A stretch of 64,000 nt of DNA, taken from NCBI GenBank assembly GCA_002408205.1, contig DHQY01000007.1, forward strand, positions 359,177 to 423,176, in the 5' to 3' direction. This stretch comes from Bacteroidales bacterium UBA5326. Its GTDB lineage: Bacteria; Bacteroidota; Bacteroidia; Bacteroidales; UBA932. The stretch's first letter is position 1; each line of letters opens with the position of its first letter. Below the pieces are notes generated by a model, which did not search any database, was not told the DNA's origin, and saw only the letters and a program-made list of their open reading frames with translations. This document shows, one piece after another, positions 26,667-35,310 of the stretch. The position numbers and the translations under genes were made by a program.

Positions 26667-27167
26667 TCAATTAAATACATATTTTTCTGCCAATGCACGT
26701 CCTTTTTCGGAGCAAAAAATCTCTATACCGGAGATCATTGGGTTTCCTGCCGAGGTCACGATTTTTACCCTGATATGTTTTAACCGTATGCCTGAAAAGA
26801 GGACAACGGCCTCGTCTTCAATGGCATTGCCATATCCGAGCTTCATCCAGCCGTTCTTTACATAACCTTCTACTACAAAATATCCTACACGATTACCGCC
26901 TTCTTTGAATTCCCTGAGGACTACCTTATCCATGGCCACCGGTTCTTTGAAAGAAAAAAGAATTATGGGATTGGTAAGTTCCGCGGGAGAAGTCCAGTAA
27001 GTAAACGGATCCCCGTCTACAAGGGCATTTCTGTCAGATCCGCGGGCAGATTCCGTAACGGCTATATCGGCATAAGGAGCCATGTCGGTATCTGTCAGTT
27101 GCCCGGGCCACTGCCGGGAACATGCTACAGATAACAGAATAAGAAATATGAACAGGATATTTTTCAC
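26667..27167 (-). CDS. Lipoprotein with F5/8 type C (discoidin-like) domain
   Basis: The 166-residue protein starts with a lipoprotein signal (IFLILLSVACS). The body resembles a coagulation factor 5/8 C-type carbohydrate-binding domain: ALVDGDPFTYWTSP, PIILFSFKEPVAMDKVVLREF, VGYFVVEGYVKNGWMKLG and IRLKHIRVKIV. Such domains occur at the C-terminus of alpha-L-fucosidases; here no catalytic part is present, so it may be a stand-alone glycan-binding lipoprotein. A -7 box lies 11 bases before the ATG. Confidence 0.72.
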   Translation of the reverse strand: MKNILFIFLILLSVACSRQWPGQLTDTDMAPYADIAVTESARGSDRNALVDGDPFTYWTSPAELTNPIILFSFKEPVAMDKVVLREFKEGGNRVGYFVVEGYVKNGWMKLGYGNAIEDEAVVLFSGIRLKHIRVKIVTSAGNPMISGIEIFCSEKGRALAEKYVFN

Positions 27168-27171
27168 TTCT

Positions 27172-27179
27172 CAAAAATA
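27172..27179 (-). promoter_or_regulatory. -7 box (TATTTTTG) of the discoidin-like gene
   Basis: On the minus strand TATTTTTG ends 4 bases short of a GAAG stretch and 4+ bases before the gene; the gap to ATG at 27167 is short, so the leader is at most a few bases. It is back to back with the promoter of the gene at 27206. Confidence 0.45.
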
Positions 27180-27192
27180 AAGGTTTTTTTAA

Positions 27193-27200
27193 TAACTTTG
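27193..27200 (+). promoter_or_regulatory. -7 box (TAACTTTG), leaderless promoter of the PlsC-like gene
   Basis: TAACTTTG matches TAnnTTTG and ends five bases before ATG 27206. It also decides the start: the GTG at 27200 would overlap the promoter itself. Confidence 0.6.
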
Positions 27201-27205
27201 TGCGT

Positions 27206-27763
27206 ATGAGCAAACAAAAAGTCTGTGCTTTTATTGCAACCCGGATCATGGGCTGGAAATTGGTAGGGAAACCCATTCCCGTACCCAAATGCATTATCCT
27301 GGGAGCACCCCATACCTCCATCTGGGACTTCGTCATTTCATTCCTGTTTTATAACGGGATAGGAGGCCATGCCAAAGTAATCGTAAAACAGGATTTTTTC
27401 AAATGGCCGTTGAAGAAACTGCTTCTTTGGGCCGGAGCCGTTCCGGTAGACAGAGGCAAGGGCGCATCTTTTGTAAAACACATGATAGATGCAGTAAAAA
27501 AAGAAGATCATTTTCATCTGGCCATCGCCCCGGAAGGCACCCGTAAAGCAACAAAAAAATGGAAAGCGGGTTTTCATACGCTTTCCACAGCTCTTGACAT
27601 TCCCGTTTATTACGGGTATTTCGACTGGGGACGAAAAGAGATAGGGGTGGCCGAACAGGTGCTCATTACAGACGACGTGGAAGCCGACATGAAACGTATT
27701 AAGCAATGGTACATAGACAAAGGCGTTACGGGCAAACACCCGGAACGCTTTGATCCTTATTAA
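27206..27763 (+). CDS. PlsC-like 1-acyl-sn-glycerol-3-phosphate acyltransferase
   Basis: The protein of about 185 residues has the acyltransferase motif PHTSIWDF (HX4D) and FPEGTR-like APEGTRKATKKWKAGFH, with GAVPVDRGKG between. It would transfer an acyl chain to a phospholipid precursor or another lipid at the inner membrane. It is shorter than standard PlsC, like the small family members common in Bacteroidota, so the exact acceptor is open. ATG 27206 is chosen because the promoter box ends at 27200. It converges on clpB with a five-base gap. Confidence 0.83.
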   Translation: MSKQKVCAFIATRIMGWKLVGKPIPVPKCIILGAPHTSIWDFVISFLFYNGIGGHAKVIVKQDFFKWPLKKLLLWAGAVPVDRGKGASFVKHMIDAVKKEDHFHLAIAPEGTRKATKKWKAGFHTLSTALDIPVYYGYFDWGRKEIGVAEQVLITDDVEADMKRIKQWYIDKGVTGKHPERFDPY

Positions 27764-27768
27764 TGCCT

Positions 27769-30348
27769 TTACGAAAGGAACATCAGTTTTTCTCCGTCGC
27801 TGTCTACCGTCACGGGCCTGCTGCTTTCTACAGAACCCTCAAGTATCCTGCGGGCCAGCTCGTTCACCAATTCTCTTTGCAACAAACGTTTCAGGGGCCT
27901 GGCTCCGTAGATGGGTTCGTAGCCTTTCTTTTGCAGGTAATCCAGGGCATTATCTGTGAGGGTTAGTTTAATATCCTTTTCTTCCAGCAGTTTTACAATC
28001 CGGTCTGCCTGTATTTGAAGTATCTGCCGTACATTTTCTTCCGTAAGCGGATGGAACATTATTATTTCATCAATCCGATTAAGAAATTCGGGGCGTAACG
28101 TTCTCTTGAGCAAGTCAAGGACCTCTCTCTTGGTTTTCTCGAAAGATTCCGGTCCGGTTCCCAATAATTCCATATTTTCCTGTATTATAGAAGACCCGGT
28201 ATTGGATGTCATAATAAGGATAGTGTTCTTGAAATCGGCTACACGGCCTTTGTTATCGGTCAGACGGCCGTCGTCAAGCACCTGCAGCAGGATGTTGAAC
28301 ACATCGGGATGGGCCTTTTCTATTTCGTCCAGGAGGATAACCGAATAAGGTTTTCTCCGTACAGCCTCGGTCAGCTGTCCTCCCTCGTCGTAACCCACGT
28401 ATCCCGGAGGCGCACCTACCAGACGGCTTACCGAGTGACGTTCCTGATACTCGCTCATATCAATTCGGGTTATCAGGTTCTCGTCGTCGAACAGGAATTC
28501 GGCCAGCGCCCTGGCCAGTTCGGTCTTTCCCACACCGGTCGTTCCAAGGAACAGGAACGAACCTATGGGTTTCCTTTCATCCTGCAGGCCGGCACGGCTT
28601 CTGCGCACCGCATCGGACACCGCCTCAATGGCTTCGTCCTGACCTACCACACGCTTGTGCAGTTCTTCTTCCAGGTGAAGCAGTTTATCTCTTTCTGCCG
28701 TAAGCATCCGCTGCACCGGGATACCGGTCCACCGGGCCACTACCTCGGCAATATCTTCTTCGGTGACCGCCTCGTTAATAAGAGATTGCGGGAATGACTC
28801 CTTACGCTTTTTTAACCCCTCAATCTCTTTTTGCAGCTCTCCCATTTTGCCGTAACGGATCTCGGCCACGCGGCCATAATCGCCGCGACGTTCGGCCTCG
28901 GCAGCCGCCACGCGCAATTCTTCCATAAGGCTCTTTTTCTTCTGGATCTCTTCGAGAACTCCTTTTTCTTCCTGCCATTTGGCACGCTGAATGTCCCGCT
29001 GGGCAGAAAGCTCCTCAATGGATTTGGTGAGCGAGGCAAGCTTTTCTTTATCTTTTTCTCTTTTTATTGCCTCACGTTCTATTTCCAACTGGCGGACTTT
29101 CCTGTCCAGTTCGTCAATACTCTCCGGTACCGAGTTCATTTCCAACCGCAGACGGGCAGCTGCTTCGTCCACCAGGTCAATGGCCTTGTCGGGCAGGAAA
29201 CGGGAGGTTATATAGCGGTGCGAAAGCTGCACGGCCGCAATAAGCGCATCGTCCTTTATCTGTACCTTGTGGTGCTGTTCGTAACGTTCTTTAAGTCCCC
29301 GGAGGATGGAAATGGCCTCGGCCGGTGACGGTTCGTCTACCATTACCATCTGGAAACGTCTTTCCAGGGCTTTGTCCTGTTCAAAATATTTCTGGTATTC
29401 GCCCAGCGTGGTGGAACCCACAGCACGTAATTCACCCCTGGCCAGCGCCGGTTTAAGGATATTGGCCGCATCCATGGCACCTTCGCTTTTACCCGCCCCA
29501 ACCAGGGTATGGATCTCATCAATGAAAAGGATTATCTCCCCCTCACTGGAAACGACTTCCCGTACAACACCCTTGAGCCGTTCTTCGAATTCCCCTTTGT
29601 ATTTGGCCCCGGCAATAAGGGCTCCCATGTCCAGGGAATAAATTTGCTTGCTTTTGAGCGTATCGGGGACATCTCCGGCTACAATACGCTGGGCAATGCC
29701 TTCTGCAATGGCCGTTTTTCCCACTCCCGGTTCACCCACCAGAATGGGATTATTTTTTGTACGTCTGCTCAGGATCTGGAGCACACGACGGATCTCCTCG
29801 TCACGTCCAATAACAGGATCGAGTTTGCCTTTACGGGCCTGATCGTTAAGGTTCACTGCGTATTTATTGAGTGCATCGAAAGTCTGACCGTCTGTTTCCG
29901 AATTTATGCTGCGACCCTGACGAAGTCCTTCGATGGCTTTTTTTAGTGTATTCTCATCCAGACCTTGTGATTTAAGCAGGCGTGCCACTTCGTCACGTCC
30001 CGAAAGCAACCCGGCAAGTATATGTTCCACGGTAATAAACTGGTCTCCCATTTTGGAGGCTACACTTCTTGCCCGCTGAATAGCTTCCTGGGCGTCGCGC
30101 GAAAGATATGTTTCGGAAGCTCCCTGCTGTTTGGTATATGCCGCCAGTACAGATGCAAGTCCGTTCTCCAGACTATCGGGATTTACACCTGTTTTTTGCA
30201 GCAAAAACACGCCCACCCCTTCTTTGTCCGACAAAACGGCCTGCAGGATATGCCCGGTTTCAACCACCTGGTTGGACCCGGCCTGCGCCTTTTGAACTGC
30301 TGCCTGGAGCAGTTCCTGCGCCTGAATAGTAAATTGTTGTTCGTTCAT
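27769..30348 (-). CDS. clpB: ClpB disaggregase chaperone
   Basis: The 859-residue AAA+ protein has the full ClpB layout: N-terminal double Clp-N domain (to about 145), first ATPase with GEPGVGKTAIAEG and LFIDEIHTLVGAGK, a coiled-coil middle domain (about 410-520, rich in Glu/Lys/Arg), and a second ATPase with GTTGVGKTELARAL and YSVILLDEIEKAHPDV. It rescues aggregated protein with DnaK after heat stress in the cytosol. Transcribed divergently from queE across about 100 bases; I could not identify a heat-shock element. Confidence 0.97.
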   Translation of the reverse strand: MNEQQFTIQAQELLQAAVQKAQAGSNQVVETGHILQAVLSDKEGVGVFLLQKTGVNPDSLENGLASVLAAYTKQQGASETYLSRDAQEAIQRARSVASKMGDQFITVEHILAGLLSGRDEVARLLKSQGLDENTLKKAIEGLRQGRSINSETDGQTFDALNKYAVNLNDQARKGKLDPVIGRDEEIRRVLQILSRRTKNNPILVGEPGVGKTAIAEGIAQRIVAGDVPDTLKSKQIYSLDMGALIAGAKYKGEFEERLKGVVREVVSSEGEIILFIDEIHTLVGAGKSEGAMDAANILKPALARGELRAVGSTTLGEYQKYFEQDKALERRFQMVMVDEPSPAEAISILRGLKERYEQHHKVQIKDDALIAAVQLSHRYITSRFLPDKAIDLVDEAAARLRLEMNSVPESIDELDRKVRQLEIEREAIKREKDKEKLASLTKSIEELSAQRDIQRAKWQEEKGVLEEIQKKKSLMEELRVAAAEAERRGDYGRVAEIRYGKMGELQKEIEGLKKRKESFPQSLINEAVTEEDIAEVVARWTGIPVQRMLTAERDKLLHLEEELHKRVVGQDEAIEAVSDAVRRSRAGLQDERKPIGSFLFLGTTGVGKTELARALAEFLFDDENLITRIDMSEYQERHSVSRLVGAPPGYVGYDEGGQLTEAVRRKPYSVILLDEIEKAHPDVFNILLQVLDDGRLTDNKGRVADFKNTILIMTSNTGSSIIQENMELLGTGPESFEKTKREVLDLLKRTLRPEFLNRIDEIIMFHPLTEENVRQILQIQADRIVKLLEEKDIKLTLTDNALDYLQKKGYEPIYGARPLKRLLQRELVNELARRILEGSVESSRPVTVDSDGEKLMFLS

Positions 30349-30437
30349 AGCACTTTTTATTGCTCAAACCCCGTTCCAGACGCATTTTTCTGCCAAATTG
30401 TCATTAATCGGAAAAAAGCTTTTTCATCTATTTTACT

Positions 30438-30445
30438 TACATTTG
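30438..30445 (+). promoter_or_regulatory. -7 box (TACATTTG), leaderless promoter of queE
   Basis: TACATTTG ends four bases before ATG 30450. No clear -33 motif was seen. The spacing is the same as at several other genes in the window. Confidence 0.6.
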
Positions 30446-30449
30446 TAGA

Positions 30450-31070
30450 ATGAATGCTTTACTGGAAGACGGCCGCCTGCTCCCCTTGGTTGAAGACTTC
30501 TATACCATCCAGGGAGAAGGTTTTCATGCCGGGAAACCCGCTTATTTTATACGCCTGGGAGGTTGCGACGTGGGATGTTCGTGGTGTGATTCCAAAAACA
30601 GCTGGAATCCCAGATTATTTCCTCCGGTATCTGTCGAAGAAATCATATTGCGTGCCGTAAGCCATCCGGCCAAATCCATTGTGATCACCGGGGGCGAGCC
30701 CCTTAGTTACCCTCTGGGGCCATTATGCAAAGCACTAAAAGCGCACGGAATGGAAATATTCATTGAAACATCCGGTTCGCATCCGCTGAGCGGAACATTG
30801 GACTGGATTTGTCTGTCCCCAAAACAGAACAAGCCGCCCCTTCCGGAAATCTATCCCCTGGCACACGAGCTGAAAGTGATCATTACCGGTCCGCTTGATC
30901 TGGAATGGGCCGAGTACAACCGGAGAAAAGTTTCACCCGGTTGCAGGCTTTTCCTGCAACCGGAATGGAGCCGCCGCGAAGCCGTTCTCCCGCATATTGT
31001 TTCGTATGCCAAGGCCAATCCCGTCTGGAATATATCGTTACAGATTCACAAATACATGCATATACCTTAA
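30450..31070 (+). CDS. queE: 7-carboxy-7-deazaguanine synthase
   Basis: The 206-residue radical SAM protein has Cys39-x3-Cys43-x2-Cys46 in the context GGCDVGCSWCD, binding the 4Fe-4S cluster, and IVITGGEP-like SAM-binding sequence VITGGEPLSY. The compact size is that of QueE. It converts 6-carboxytetrahydropterin into 7-carboxy-7-deazaguanine, an early step in queuosine biosynthesis. Other queuosine genes are not next to it. Its 3' end is 34 bases before the peptidase gene. Confidence 0.93.
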   Translation: MNALLEDGRLLPLVEDFYTIQGEGFHAGKPAYFIRLGGCDVGCSWCDSKNSWNPRLFPPVSVEEIILRAVSHPAKSIVITGGEPLSYPLGPLCKALKAHGMEIFIETSGSHPLSGTLDWICLSPKQNKPPLPEIYPLAHELKVIITGPLDLEWAEYNRRKVSPGCRLFLQPEWSRREAVLPHIVSYAKANPVWNISLQIHKYMHIP

Positions 31071-31104
31071 TTACATACTAATCATTTATTTCTACACTAA
31101 CATT

Positions 31105-32310
31105 ATGAAACACCTGATCCTGTCTCTCGCCGCACTGTTCCTGATCTCCGGAACAACATTCGCCCAGGATCCCGCAGAAAAGAAAGAAAAAGAAAGCGGG
31201 TTCCAATTTACCGTTGTTAAAGAAAATCCCATCACTCCCGTTAAGAACCAGAGCAGTTCCGGAACCTGCTGGAGTTTCTCTTCACTGGCTTTTATGGAAT
31301 CTGAATTGCTCCGTCTGGGCAAAGGCGAATATGACCTTTCCGAGATGTTTGTCGTTTCAAAAACATACACAGATAAAGCAGACCGTTACGTTCGTCTGGA
31401 CGGTTTCCTGAATTTTTCGCAAGGCGGAGGTTTTGACGATTACCTGCATGTAATTAAACATTACGGTATGGTTCCCGATCAGGTAATGCCCGGCCTGAAT
31501 TACGGAGAAAACGAACACCGTCACGGAGAAATGGAAGCCGTGCTCAAAGGGATCGTAGATGCTGTGAAGAAGAACCCCAACCGGAAATTGTCCACCGCAT
31601 GGAGGAATGCTTTCCAGGGTGCGCTGGATGCTTACCTGGGTGCTGTCCCCGAAAAATTCACTTACAATGGAACCGAATACACGCCTGTATCGTTTGCAGC
31701 TTCGCTCGGTTTCAATCCCGAAGAATACACCGGCATTACTTCCTACACACACCATCCTTTCTATACACAGTTCGCGCTGGAAATTCCGGACAACTGGCTT
31801 TGGGGAACCTGTAATAACCTTCCTTTGGAAGACATGATGGCCGTCATAGACAATGCCATTATGGAGGGATATACCGTACTTTGGGCTTCCGATGTATCTG
31901 AACAGGGTTTTGGCCGCAGCGGTGTGGCTATGTTCCCTACAACCAATCCGGAAGAAATGACCGGTTCGGACCAGGCACGCTGGCTGGGAATGAGTCCGCA
32001 GGAAAGGGCCAATGCCTTCAGAAACATGAACGCCCCTGTAGCCGAAGTCAAAGAAGTGACACAGGAAATGCGTCAGAAAGACTACGATAACAAACAAACC
32101 ACGGACGACCACGGCATGCTCATATACGGCATTGCCAAAGACCAGAACGGAAACAAGTATTATATGGTAAAAAACTCCTGGGGTGATACCGGCCCGTATA
32201 AAGGCCTGTGGTACGTATCAGAAAAATTTGTTCAGTACAAGACCATGGATATTCAGGTAAACAAGAACTCCATTCCCAAAGACATTCGCAAAAAAATGGG
32301 AATAAAATAA
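31105..32310 (+). CDS. Exported C1B papain-like peptidase (bleomycin hydrolase type)
   Basis: The 401-residue product from ATG 31105 has a clear signal peptide (LILSLAALFLISGTTFAQ). The papain-fold core has the catalytic Cys55 in NQSSSGTCWSFSS, a histidine in DDHGMLIYGIAKD and an asparagine in VKNSWGDTG, in the order of the PepC/bleomycin hydrolase family. Unlike the cytosolic classical enzymes it is exported, so it likely acts as a periplasmic or outer-membrane aminopeptidase/endopeptidase. A longer frame upstream is not used because it overlaps queE. The paralogue follows nine bases later. Confidence 0.9.
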   Translation: MKHLILSLAALFLISGTTFAQDPAEKKEKESGFQFTVVKENPITPVKNQSSSGTCWSFSSLAFMESELLRLGKGEYDLSEMFVVSKTYTDKADRYVRLDGFLNFSQGGGFDDYLHVIKHYGMVPDQVMPGLNYGENEHRHGEMEAVLKGIVDAVKKNPNRKLSTAWRNAFQGALDAYLGAVPEKFTYNGTEYTPVSFAASLGFNPEEYTGITSYTHHPFYTQFALEIPDNWLWGTCNNLPLEDMMAVIDNAIMEGYTVLWASDVSEQGFGRSGVAMFPTTNPEEMTGSDQARWLGMSPQERANAFRNMNAPVAEVKEVTQEMRQKDYDNKQTTDDHGMLIYGIAKDQNGNKYYMVKNSWGDTGPYKGLWYVSEKFVQYKTMDIQVNKNSIPKDIRKKMGIK

Positions 32311-32319
32311 TCTTAAAAA

Positions 32320-33399
32320 ATGATGAAAAAAACCGGTCTGTTATGCTTAACACTACTCCTGACGCTGTCGCTGGCAGCGCAGGAGTATGTTTTCACCCCG
32401 GTGGTGGAAAACAAGGCTACCCCCGTAAAAAACCAGGGCCGTACCGGCACTTGCTGGTGCTTCGGCACTCTTTCCTTCCTTGAAAGCGAATTGTTGCGTA
32501 TGGGCAGGGAAGAGGTGGATCTTTCAGAAATGTATACCGTACGCCAGACTTATAAGCTGCGTTATTTTGATAACTACCTCCGCCGGGGGAAGGGCAACCT
32601 GGGACCCGGCGGCGTATGCCACACGGCTACCCTTACTTCGGCTCAATTCGGTCTGATGCCCGAAAGTGCCTACCCTGGAATTTCCTACGATTCACCCGGT
32701 CACAACCATTCCGAACTGGGCAGTTATGTAGAAGCCATTGCCAAAGTACCGGACGAGGCCAAAAACATGAGCCCCGAGTCCGAAGCGATGCTCAATGCCG
32801 TTCTGGATATTTACCTGGGTGAGACACCCTCTTCGTTCACCTATAACGGAAAGGATTTTACTCCCGCTTCATTCGCCTCTTATCTGGGACTTGATATGAA
32901 CAACTACGTTGAGATCACCAGTTTCACGCATCATCCATTCTACCGGCAGATTCCTGTAGAAATACCCGACAACTGGGAACACGCGCTGTACTACAATGTT
33001 CCGCTCAATGAGTTTATGGCCATTGCGGATTATGCCCTGTTAAACGGTTACACCATTGGATGGGACGGCGACCTTACCAAGGATTTTTCACAGGCTAACG
33101 GTTTGGCGGTCCTTCCCGATCCCGATCCCTCAAAAGACGAAGTTGAGGTGACCCAGGAGATCCGTCAGAAATGGTACGAAACGTTCCAGACCGTGGACGA
33201 CCATATTATGCATATTACCGGGATTGTAAAAGACCAGTACGGAGTTAAATATTATATTACCAAGAACTCCTGGGGAGAAACCGGAAAATTGAAAGGGTAT
33301 GTAAACATGTCCGAGAACTACTTTAAGGCAAAATGTATTGCCATTATGGTACATAAAGACGCCATACCAAAGGAGATCCGTAAAAAACTTGGGATTTGA
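32320..33399 (+). CDS. Exported C1B papain-like peptidase, second copy
   Basis: The 359-residue product has a signal peptide (GLLCLTLLLTLSLAAQ) and catalytic Cys45 in KNQGRTGTCWCFG, histidine in VDDHIMHITGIVKD and asparagine in TKNSWGETG. It shares the plan of the upstream protein (for example ESELLRMG/ESELLRLG, DLSEM, FTHHPFYRQ/YTHHPFYTQ) but is about 40 residues shorter. The pair is therefore a tandem duplication that has diverged. The ATG at 32320 or 32323 may be used. Its stop overlaps the TTG start of pssA. Confidence 0.9.
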   Translation: MMKKTGLLCLTLLLTLSLAAQEYVFTPVVENKATPVKNQGRTGTCWCFGTLSFLESELLRMGREEVDLSEMYTVRQTYKLRYFDNYLRRGKGNLGPGGVCHTATLTSAQFGLMPESAYPGISYDSPGHNHSELGSYVEAIAKVPDEAKNMSPESEAMLNAVLDIYLGETPSSFTYNGKDFTPASFASYLGLDMNNYVEITSFTHHPFYRQIPVEIPDNWEHALYYNVPLNEFMAIADYALLNGYTIGWDGDLTKDFSQANGLAVLPDPDPSKDEVEVTQEIRQKWYETFQTVDDHIMHITGIVKDQYGVKYYITKNSWGETGKLKGYVNMSENYFKAKCIAIMVHKDAIPKEIRKKLGI

Positions 33400-34121
33400 G
33401 ACGAATTACCGCGCATATCCCAAATTTCATCACCTGCCTGAACCTTCTTTGCGGCACGGTTGCCGTAGTACTGGTTTTCAGGGGACAGATGACACAGGGA
33501 TTCTGGCTGATGGTTGCCGCAGCCGTCTTTGATTTCCTGGATGGCACGGCGGCGCGTTTGCTTGGAGCCTATTCGGCTATAGGTAAAGAATTGGATTCGC
33601 TGGCAGACAGTATCAGTTTTGGCCTGGTTCCTGCGACCATGCTACATACGGTATATCTGCCGGCGGCCCCGTACCGCTGGATGGCTTTCATCCCTTTTAT
33701 TGTAGTTATTTTTTCTGCACTGCGACTGGCCAAATTCAACGTAGACACCAGGCAGACAGAAAGCTTTCTTGGGCTGCCTACTCCGGCCAACGCACTGCTC
33801 ACAGGGTCCATGGTGCTTTACTCTGAAAACAGTGAAGCCTGGGGCGCCATGATGCATTCCTCATGGCTCATCCCAAGCCTCTCTGTGGTTCTTTCAGTCC
33901 TCCTGGTAAGTGAACTGCCTATGTTCTCTTTAAAGATAAAGCACCTTTCTTTCAGGGGAGAAAACGCCGTTCGCTTTCTTTTTCTGGGACTCAGCCTGGT
34001 TATTGCCTCAGCCGTCCTCATTGCAGGCTTTCATTGGAGCCTGTCTGTCCTTTCTGTTATGTGCCTGTACCTTATTATGTCGGGCATCTATTCTATTGCC
34101 AGAAGGCCTACTACCTCGTAA
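33396..34121 (+). CDS. pssA: CDP-diacylglycerol-serine O-phosphatidyltransferase
   Basis: The 241-residue membrane protein has the CDP-alcohol phosphotransferase signature DGTAARLLGAYSAIGKELD, fitting DG-x2-AR-x8-G-x3-D-x3-D, with several hydrophobic helices. It makes phosphatidylserine, the precursor of phosphatidylethanolamine, at the inner membrane. The start is TTG at 33396, overlapping the TGA of the peptidase gene; the N-terminus RRITAHIPNFITCLNLLCG fits the family, and the next in-frame ATG would delete part of the first helix. The 3' end overlaps the convergent DUF6515-like gene by 34 bases. Confidence 0.9.
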   Translation: MRRITAHIPNFITCLNLLCGTVAVVLVFRGQMTQGFWLMVAAAVFDFLDGTAARLLGAYSAIGKELDSLADSISFGLVPATMLHTVYLPAAPYRWMAFIPFIVVIFSALRLAKFNVDTRQTESFLGLPTPANALLTGSMVLYSENSEAWGAMMHSSWLIPSLSVVLSVLLVSELPMFSLKIKHLSFRGENAVRFLFLGLSLVIASAVLIAGFHWSLSVLSVMCLYLIMSGIYSIARRPTTS

Positions 34122-35017
34122 AAAATTTCTCCTTTGTAGTAAATCTTCTGAAATAATACCTGTTCTACCTTGTAGAGGGTTTCTCCGTCGTACCTCACTT
34201 TTTCGTAATCGTCGGGAAGGTACGGTACCCTGGTACCTATTGGAGGGTCAATCACCAGGTATTCTCCGTTTTTATCCAATACGAAGAAAATCCCATCGTC
34301 GTAATAGATCTGTTCTGCGGCATTGTACCGATCATCAGTGGTGTTAATCATGGCAACCGTCAGTGCCTTAAGGGCAGAAACAGCTGCCATGTCCAGAATC
34401 GTCCCCACGGGCGGTCTTGTGAGGCAGTAATAGCCGTCAATAAGCCGGTAGTAAAAACCGTCCAGGTAATAATAACCTGTTCCTCCGTAATCATAACGTC
34501 TGGCAGTACGGGGGAGATGTCTCAGACGATGACCGTAATAATAATCCCTGGGAGCCGGTCTGAACCGGGGCATCCAGTGCGGAGGACGGTGCCGGGTGCT
34601 AGAAAAGTAGCGCGCCGGGGATTCCCTGTGGCGTGGTGCCTCTTTGCGGACCTCATTGCGCTGCGGAGGTTCCCTTCTCACTTCTTTCCACCGCGGCTCT
34701 TCCCTTCTCTCCTCGTTGCGTCTTGGCTCGTCCCTTCTCACTTCATTGCGTCTGGGCTCCTCTCTCCTCACTTCTTTCTGTTTTGGCGCCTCCTTTTTCA
34801 CTTCTTTACGCTGTGGGGCTTCCCTTCGGTCTCTCTGTGGAGCATTTTTTTGTTTCTCAACCTCACTGCGACGCACCGGCATCTCTTTCTTTGCCTTCTC
34901 CTCTTTCTGACCTATTCCGGAACTTCTGCGTACATAATTCTGAGCAATGGCATCATTTGAATGAATCAACAGAGCCATTAAAATGAACAACACCGGGAGT
35001 TTAATTAATGTCTTCAT
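34088..35017 (-). CDS. DUF6515-like exported protein with charged 10-residue repeats
   Basis: The 309-residue protein from ATG 35017 has a signal peptide (LPVLFILMALLIHSNDAIA). Residues 70-129 contain six tandem decapeptides of the form (R/Q/W)(K/N)E(V/E)(R/K)(R/K)ExP(R/K/Q), a highly charged, probably extended region. Then come tyrosine- and proline-rich stretches (YYYGHRLRHLP, GYYYLDGFYYRLIDGYYCL). The C-terminal part resembles the DUF6515 family and ends in VGLLAIE. Function is unknown. A longer frame from 35182 is unlikely because it runs into the repeat island. Confidence 0.72.
   Translation of the reverse strand: MKTLIKLPVLFILMALLIHSNDAIAQNYVRRSSGIGQKEEKAKKEMPVRRSEVEKQKNAPQRDRREAPQRKEVKKEAPKQKEVRREEPRRNEVRRDEPRRNEERREEPRWKEVRREPPQRNEVRKEAPRHRESPARYFSSTRHRPPHWMPRFRPAPRDYYYGHRLRHLPRTARRYDYGGTGYYYLDGFYYRLIDGYYCLTRPPVGTILDMAAVSALKALTVAMINTTDDRYNAAEQIYYDDGIFFVLDKNGEYLVIDPPIGTRVPYLPDDYEKVRYDGETLYKVEQVLFQKIYYKGEIFYEVVGLLAIE
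34631..34810 (-). repeat. Six 30-bp tandem repeats in the DUF6515-like gene
   Basis: Six consecutive 30-base units on the minus strand encode the decapeptides RKEVKKEAPK, QKEVRREEPR, RNEVRRDEPR, RNEERREEPR, WKEVRREPPQ and RNEVRKEAPR. Units differ by a few substitutions. Such arrays vary in copy number by slippage. Confidence 0.8.
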
Positions 35018-35098
35018 ACGCGTGTTTTTTAAAGGTTCTTTCATATACATATGAAGACAAAACACGTGCCACCCGGCGTTAGAATAATGAAAACAGCG

Positions 35099-35250
35099 GT
35101 CCCGTACACATAAACCGCCCAAAATGTTCACAGAATCGCTAAAACCAGCGTTCCGTGAACAAAAACAGCCTTTTATGTGCACGAGTTGCAGATAAAACCG
35201 GTTCCGTACACAGAAACGGCCTAAAACGTTTACGGAATCCCAGAAAAGTC
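35099..35250 (+). repeat. Three 51-bp tandem repeats with internal dyad symmetry
   Basis: Units start at 35099, 35150 and 35201, exactly 51 bases apart. Each begins GTYCCGTRMAC, continues with an A-rich stretch and GCC, then has GTNYACGGA or a variant, so the two halves are imperfect inverted repeats. A fourth, single unit is at about 187-235 near the window start. Confidence 0.75.
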
Positions 35251-35310
35251 TTGACAGAATGCTTTGGCAAGCAGCCCGATGACTTCTTTAACGCGCTGAA
35301 GAACGCTTTC

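Noticed and set aside
31357..32112. 251-codon open frame on the minus strand
   Set aside because: It is antisense to the exported C1B peptidase gene and has no protein-like motif.
34631..34810. CRISPR-like regular repeats
   Set aside because: The 30-bp units are contiguous with no spacers and encode decapeptides, so this is a coding tandem repeat.
35099..35250. CRISPR array or integron attC sites
   Set aside because: The 51-bp units are whole repeats without unique spacers, and the arms do not fit the attC core motifs. No cas or integrase gene is present.
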